Part shown: positions 61,527 to 64,000 of the stretch, one piece after another
How positions within the stretch are numbered: position 1 is the first letter of the stretch
Layout of the letters: each line of letters begins with the position of its first letter
Assembly (NCBI RefSeq): GCF_013408535.1
Contig: NZ_JACBZA010000001.1
Span: 3,308,850 to 3,372,849 of the forward strand
Source: Actinopolymorpha cephalotaxi
GTDB lineage: Bacteria > Actinomycetota > Actinomycetes > Propionibacteriales > Actinopolymorphaceae
Direction of reading: 5' to 3'
DNA: 64,000 nucleotides
Notes under the pieces: generated by a model
Database searches by the model: none
What the model saw: the letters and a program-made list of their open reading frames with translations, nothing else
What the model was told of the DNA's origin: nothing
Program-made: the position numbers and the translations under genes

Positions 61527-62557
61527 ATGCGCTGCTGTTCGCCGACCCGTCACCGTCTCTGCGCTGGCGCGCCGCGGTCGAGCTCGACGGCGCTCCGGAG
61601 GACGACGAGGAAGTCAGGGCCTGGCGCACCGAGATCGACCGGAGCGAGAACGTCCGGCAGCTCCTGGTGCAGCTGGCGACGGCCCGCCGGCCGCTGAACG
61701 CCGGATACCTGCTGTGCCGACTGGCCCACCTCGGCTATCGGGGACCCGAACTCGCCACCGCGGTCGAGAGTCTGTTCACTCTGCAGCAGCCCGACGGGTC
61801 CTGGCCCGTGGGCTTCGACGACGAGGACGAGCGACCCGCACTCTCGTCGACGAGGGAACCCCCTCGGGAGTCCGCCCCGTCCGACGGACCGCGGTTCGTC
61901 ACCACGCACACCGTCGTGCCGTTGCGGGGCATCGCCGCTGCCGGGTTCGCCACCGACCCGCGTGCCGAGCGCGCCTACGACTGGCTCGAAAGCGTACGGT
62001 TACCCGACGGTTCCTGGCCGGCCGGACCGAAGGCGGACTTCGGGAAGGACGGCCGCCCCTCCCTACCCGAACCCGAGTACCGCCGGCTCACCCGAGGCGC
62101 CGGGTGCCGCTCGGCCACGACGGGGGCGGTGGCCTGCCTCGCATTGCACCCCGACCGCAACCGAAGCGACACCGCCCGTATCGGTGTCGACCACCTCCTC
62201 GCCCGCGAGACCCGAGACGAGTCGGCGCTCGGCTGGGAGGTCTCCCGCCTGGTCGGACTCGAACGCCACCAGGGACAGGTCACCTTCTACGTCACCTTCG
62301 ACCCCGCGTTCGTCCTCGACCTCGCCTCCCGATGCGGCGTCTCCCCCGAGGACCGGCGAGTACGAGAGCTGGTCGCCTACCTGGAGAGCCTGCGCGGGCC
62401 GTACGGCCTCTGGCCGCACCACGCCCACCCGCAGCTGTCCCGCTGGCTGACGTTCGACCTCGAATGCAGCCTCCGCCGGCTCGCTGCCGGCGACTGGACC
62501 GGCAACGAGGACCCGGCCACCTTCACCCCCTACAGAAGAGGACCGCGCCGCTACTGA
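61523..62557 (+). CDS. Alpha-toroid protein with QW-type repeats (prenyltransferase/squalene-cyclase-like)
   Basis: A 344-residue protein with alpha/alpha-toroid repeats. LQQPDGSWPVGF (about 90) and VRLPDGSWPAGP (about 157) are QW-like repeats, and the regularly spaced helices are leucine- and alanine-rich. The acidic DxDD catalytic motif of squalene-hopene cyclases is not seen, so cyclase activity is doubtful. The ATG overlaps the UvrA stop as ATGA, so the two proteins are made together. It may be a binding or scaffold partner of the double UvrA; this is inference. Confidence 0.75.
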   Translation: MNALLFADPSPSLRWRAAVELDGAPEDDEEVRAWRTEIDRSENVRQLLVQLATARRPLNAGYLLCRLAHLGYRGPELATAVESLFTLQQPDGSWPVGFDDEDERPALSSTREPPRESAPSDGPRFVTTHTVVPLRGIAAAGFATDPRAERAYDWLESVRLPDGSWPAGPKADFGKDGRPSLPEPEYRRLTRGAGCRSATTGAVACLALHPDRNRSDTARIGVDHLLARETRDESALGWEVSRLVGLERHQGQVTFYVTFDPAFVLDLASRCGVSPEDRRVRELVAYLESLRGPYGLWPHHAHPQLSRWLTFDLECSLRRLAAGDWTGNEDPATFTPYRRGPRRY

Positions 62558-62637
62558 CACAAGCCTGCGAATCACGCCAGGGTGGGTGCCGGCTGCCTAC
62601 GAAACGCCGCCGGGACAGGTCGGCCGAACGCGGCCCT

Positions 62638-63273
62638 TCAGAGCAGTCCTCTGAAGTCAAACCCCCGAACCCGTGCGCGGCGGCGGGCGTCCTCGACGAC
62701 AGAGGCGACCAGGTCTCCGTAGGCCGCCAGGAGCAGCAGGAACCCCACTGCCTCGTCGTCGAGGGCACTCCGCCGGCCGGCGTAGATGTTCAGGCTCGCC
62801 CGCAGGTCGCGGCCGGGTACGGGCATCACCACCATGGGACAGCTGAGCATGCAGGCGACCGGCGGGCGGGCCGCGGCACGTGCGAAGGCGGGCCACCGGG
62901 GGTCGTGTGCCACGTCGCGAACGTGGTACACCATGTCGTCGAGGATGGCGTCCACACACGGGCCCGAGGCCAGCGCGTACTGCACCTCGTCCGCCTGACG
63001 AGCACTCTCATGGCTGGCTGCACAGGTCCAGAACCGGTCCGCACTCGCCAGGGTGACGCTGGCCCACACCGGTCCGCTCGGCACCCGAACGGCGATCTCG
63101 ACGACCGCGTCCAGACGATGCAGGCCTCCGGCCGGACGACGGCTGCCGCCGACATCCTCGAAGGCGGCCACCAGAACTCGCATGGCCGCAGGCGTAGGGG
63201 TGGCGAATGGAGTTGGCACGACGGCCGCCCTTCGTACTGGCGTAACCAACGCCCTGGGCGGCTGGATGCTCAA
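62638..63273 (-). CDS. GAF-domain protein
   Basis: A protein of up to 211 residues dominated by a GAF-like sensor domain (about 45-195): LASADRFWTCAASHESARQA, then DEVQYALASGPCVDAI, PPVACMLSCPMVV and LRASLNIYAGRRSALDDEA. No ANTAR or output domain follows. The start is uncertain: TTG at the left or an ATG 30 codons later. It lies downstream of a DevS-type histidine kinase gene on the same strand and may be a partner signalling protein. Confidence 0.72.
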   Translation of the reverse strand: MSIQPPRALVTPVRRAAVVPTPFATPTPAAMRVLVAAFEDVGGSRRPAGGLHRLDAVVEIAVRVPSGPVWASVTLASADRFWTCAASHESARQADEVQYALASGPCVDAILDDMVYHVRDVAHDPRWPAFARAAARPPVACMLSCPMVVMPVPGRDLRASLNIYAGRRSALDDEAVGFLLLLAAYGDLVASVVEDARRRARVRGFDFRGLL

Positions 63274-63347
63274 CCGTGCATCGAATGTACTCCGTGAGCA
63301 CGGATGTGGAAGCCCTTCGACCCGGTGACAAGGAGCTGCCCCGAAGG

Positions 63348-64000
63348 TCAGTCACGCAGGACCGGGACCCACCACACCAACCGGGTCCCGCCGCTGGACC
63401 TGGGCTCGGACAGGCAGGAGCCTTCGAGCCGCTCGGCACGGTGAGCGAGGTTGGCGAGGCCGCTTCTGCGTGCGGGGTCCGCGGCGATGCCGATGCCGTC
63501 GTCCTCGACATGGAGTTCGAGCCTGCGGCTGGCGGCGTCGAGGACGACGCGAACCTCCACCGAGGTCGCCCGCGCATGCCGCGCGACGTTCGTCAGCGCC
63601 TCACGGAGGGCGGACTGCAGGTCCGGGTGGAGCGACTCGGGCACAACGGTGTCCAGCGGACCGTCCATGGTGATCCGCGGCTCGAAACCCAACGGGACGG
63701 CGAGTTCGTCGGTGATGTCGAGCAGTCGGCGCCGCAGCGTCGGTGGACCGCCGGCCTCCTGCAGAAAGAAGATCGCCTTGCGGACTTCGCGGATGGTGGC
63801 GTCAAGGTCCTCGACGTATCGCTGGATGCGTTCGATCACATCGGGACGGGTCGACCTGCGCGCAACTCCCTGCAGGCCGAGGCCGATCGCGAACATCCGC
63901 TGGATCACCTGGTCGTGCAGGTCACGCGCGATCCGGTCGCGGTCCTCCAGTACCGCGAGCCGCCGACGCTCGTCCTGCGTACGTACGTAGTGCAGCGCGA
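63348..64000 (-). CDS. Sensor histidine kinase (DevS/DosS-like), C-terminal part
   Basis: The last 217 residues of a two-component kinase whose gene begins beyond the window. ARDLHDQVIQRMFAIGLGLQ is the HisKA_3 box with the phosphorylated His. ALREALTNVARHARATSVEV is the N box, and VEDDGIGIAADPARRSGLAN the G1 region of the ATPase domain. The end GGTRLVWWVPV matches DevS/DosS-type kinases. The GAF and other sensor domains would lie outside. It is read in the same direction as the GAF-protein gene 74 bases downstream. Confidence 0.88.
   Translation of the reverse strand, partial: ALHYVRTQDERRRLAVLEDRDRIARDLHDQVIQRMFAIGLGLQGVARRSTRPDVIERIQRYVEDLDATIREVRKAIFFLQEAGGPPTLRRRLLDITDELAVPLGFEPRITMDGPLDTVVPESLHPDLQSALREALTNVARHARATSVEVRVVLDAASRRLELHVEDDGIGIAADPARRSGLANLAHRAERLEGSCLSEPRSSGGTRLVWWVPVLRD

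Noticed and set aside
61438-63297. A 619-codon plus-strand frame overlapping the UvrA end, toroid and GAF genes
   Set aside because: Out of frame with both plus-strand genes and antisense to the GAF gene; low-complexity Arg/Pro-rich composition.

Overview
The window is high-GC DNA with tightly packed genes, many four-base ATGA/GTGA overlaps, frequent GTG starts and actinobacterial families (CsoR/CstR, DevS-type kinase, SigJ-type sigma factor, MmyB-like XRE regulators, IS481/IS110/IS3 elements). It reads as the chromosome of an actinomycete; the genus cannot be fixed from this sequence. The only stretch with clearly different composition is about 34.0-36.8 kb, which by eye is visibly richer in A/T.

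Layout. 1-2.0 kb: end of a PRPP-synthase-like gene, a DUF1269-type gene, the 3' half of a tRNA-Arg(TCT) gene with its terminator (a probable attachment-site scar) and a transposase remnant. 2.2-14.6 kb: a minus-strand run of seven tightly packed genes, probably one operon: a MurG-like glycosyltransferase, four separate APH-type kinases or kinase-like proteins (one a double-lobed protein with a defective first lobe), a GT4 glycosyltransferase, and an ABC exporter fused to a fifth APH domain. A sugar-nucleotide epimerase gene diverges from it. 16.3-26.7 kb: a thiol/persulfide region: DsrE, CcdA-like, DsbA-like and ArsR-rhodanese genes, then two CsoR/CstR-type regulators, YgaP-like rhodanese, TauE permease, rhodanese, CstB-like persulfide dioxygenase-rhodanese and an MFS transporter. 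It carries CsoR-type TACCCC/GGGGTA operators and several gene remnants, including an inverted duplication.

26.7-37.7 kb: a scarred mobile region: an orphan MASE1 protein, a DUF6221 gene, truncated secreted EEP and PHP-type proteins, IS481 debris, an intact IS110 transposase, a frameshifted IS3 element with recognisable ends, a large SF1 helicase-nuclease (defence candidate) and an older IS3 remnant. 37.7-50.3 kb: SGNH hydrolase/DUF2867 pair diverging from a TetR regulator across two palindromes, DUF1330, epimerase, GH36 alpha-galactosidase, two divergent beta-propeller lipoproteins, a beta-lactamase-family hydrolase, MFS transporter, aldo/keto reductase and an XRE regulator. 50.4-64 kb: a truncated phosphotransferase abutting a winged-helix protein, NAD(P)-binding epimerase, SigJ-type sigma factor, DHFR-like protein, UbiA prenyltransferase, DinB protein, a 1566-residue double UvrA translationally coupled to an alpha-toroid protein, a GAF protein and the 3' end of a histidine kinase gene.

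The three loci most worth pursuing are the multi-kinase/glycosyltransferase/ABC operon, the double-UvrA/toroid pair and the helicase-nuclease between insertion sequences. Families were assigned by reading motifs; no database search was run.
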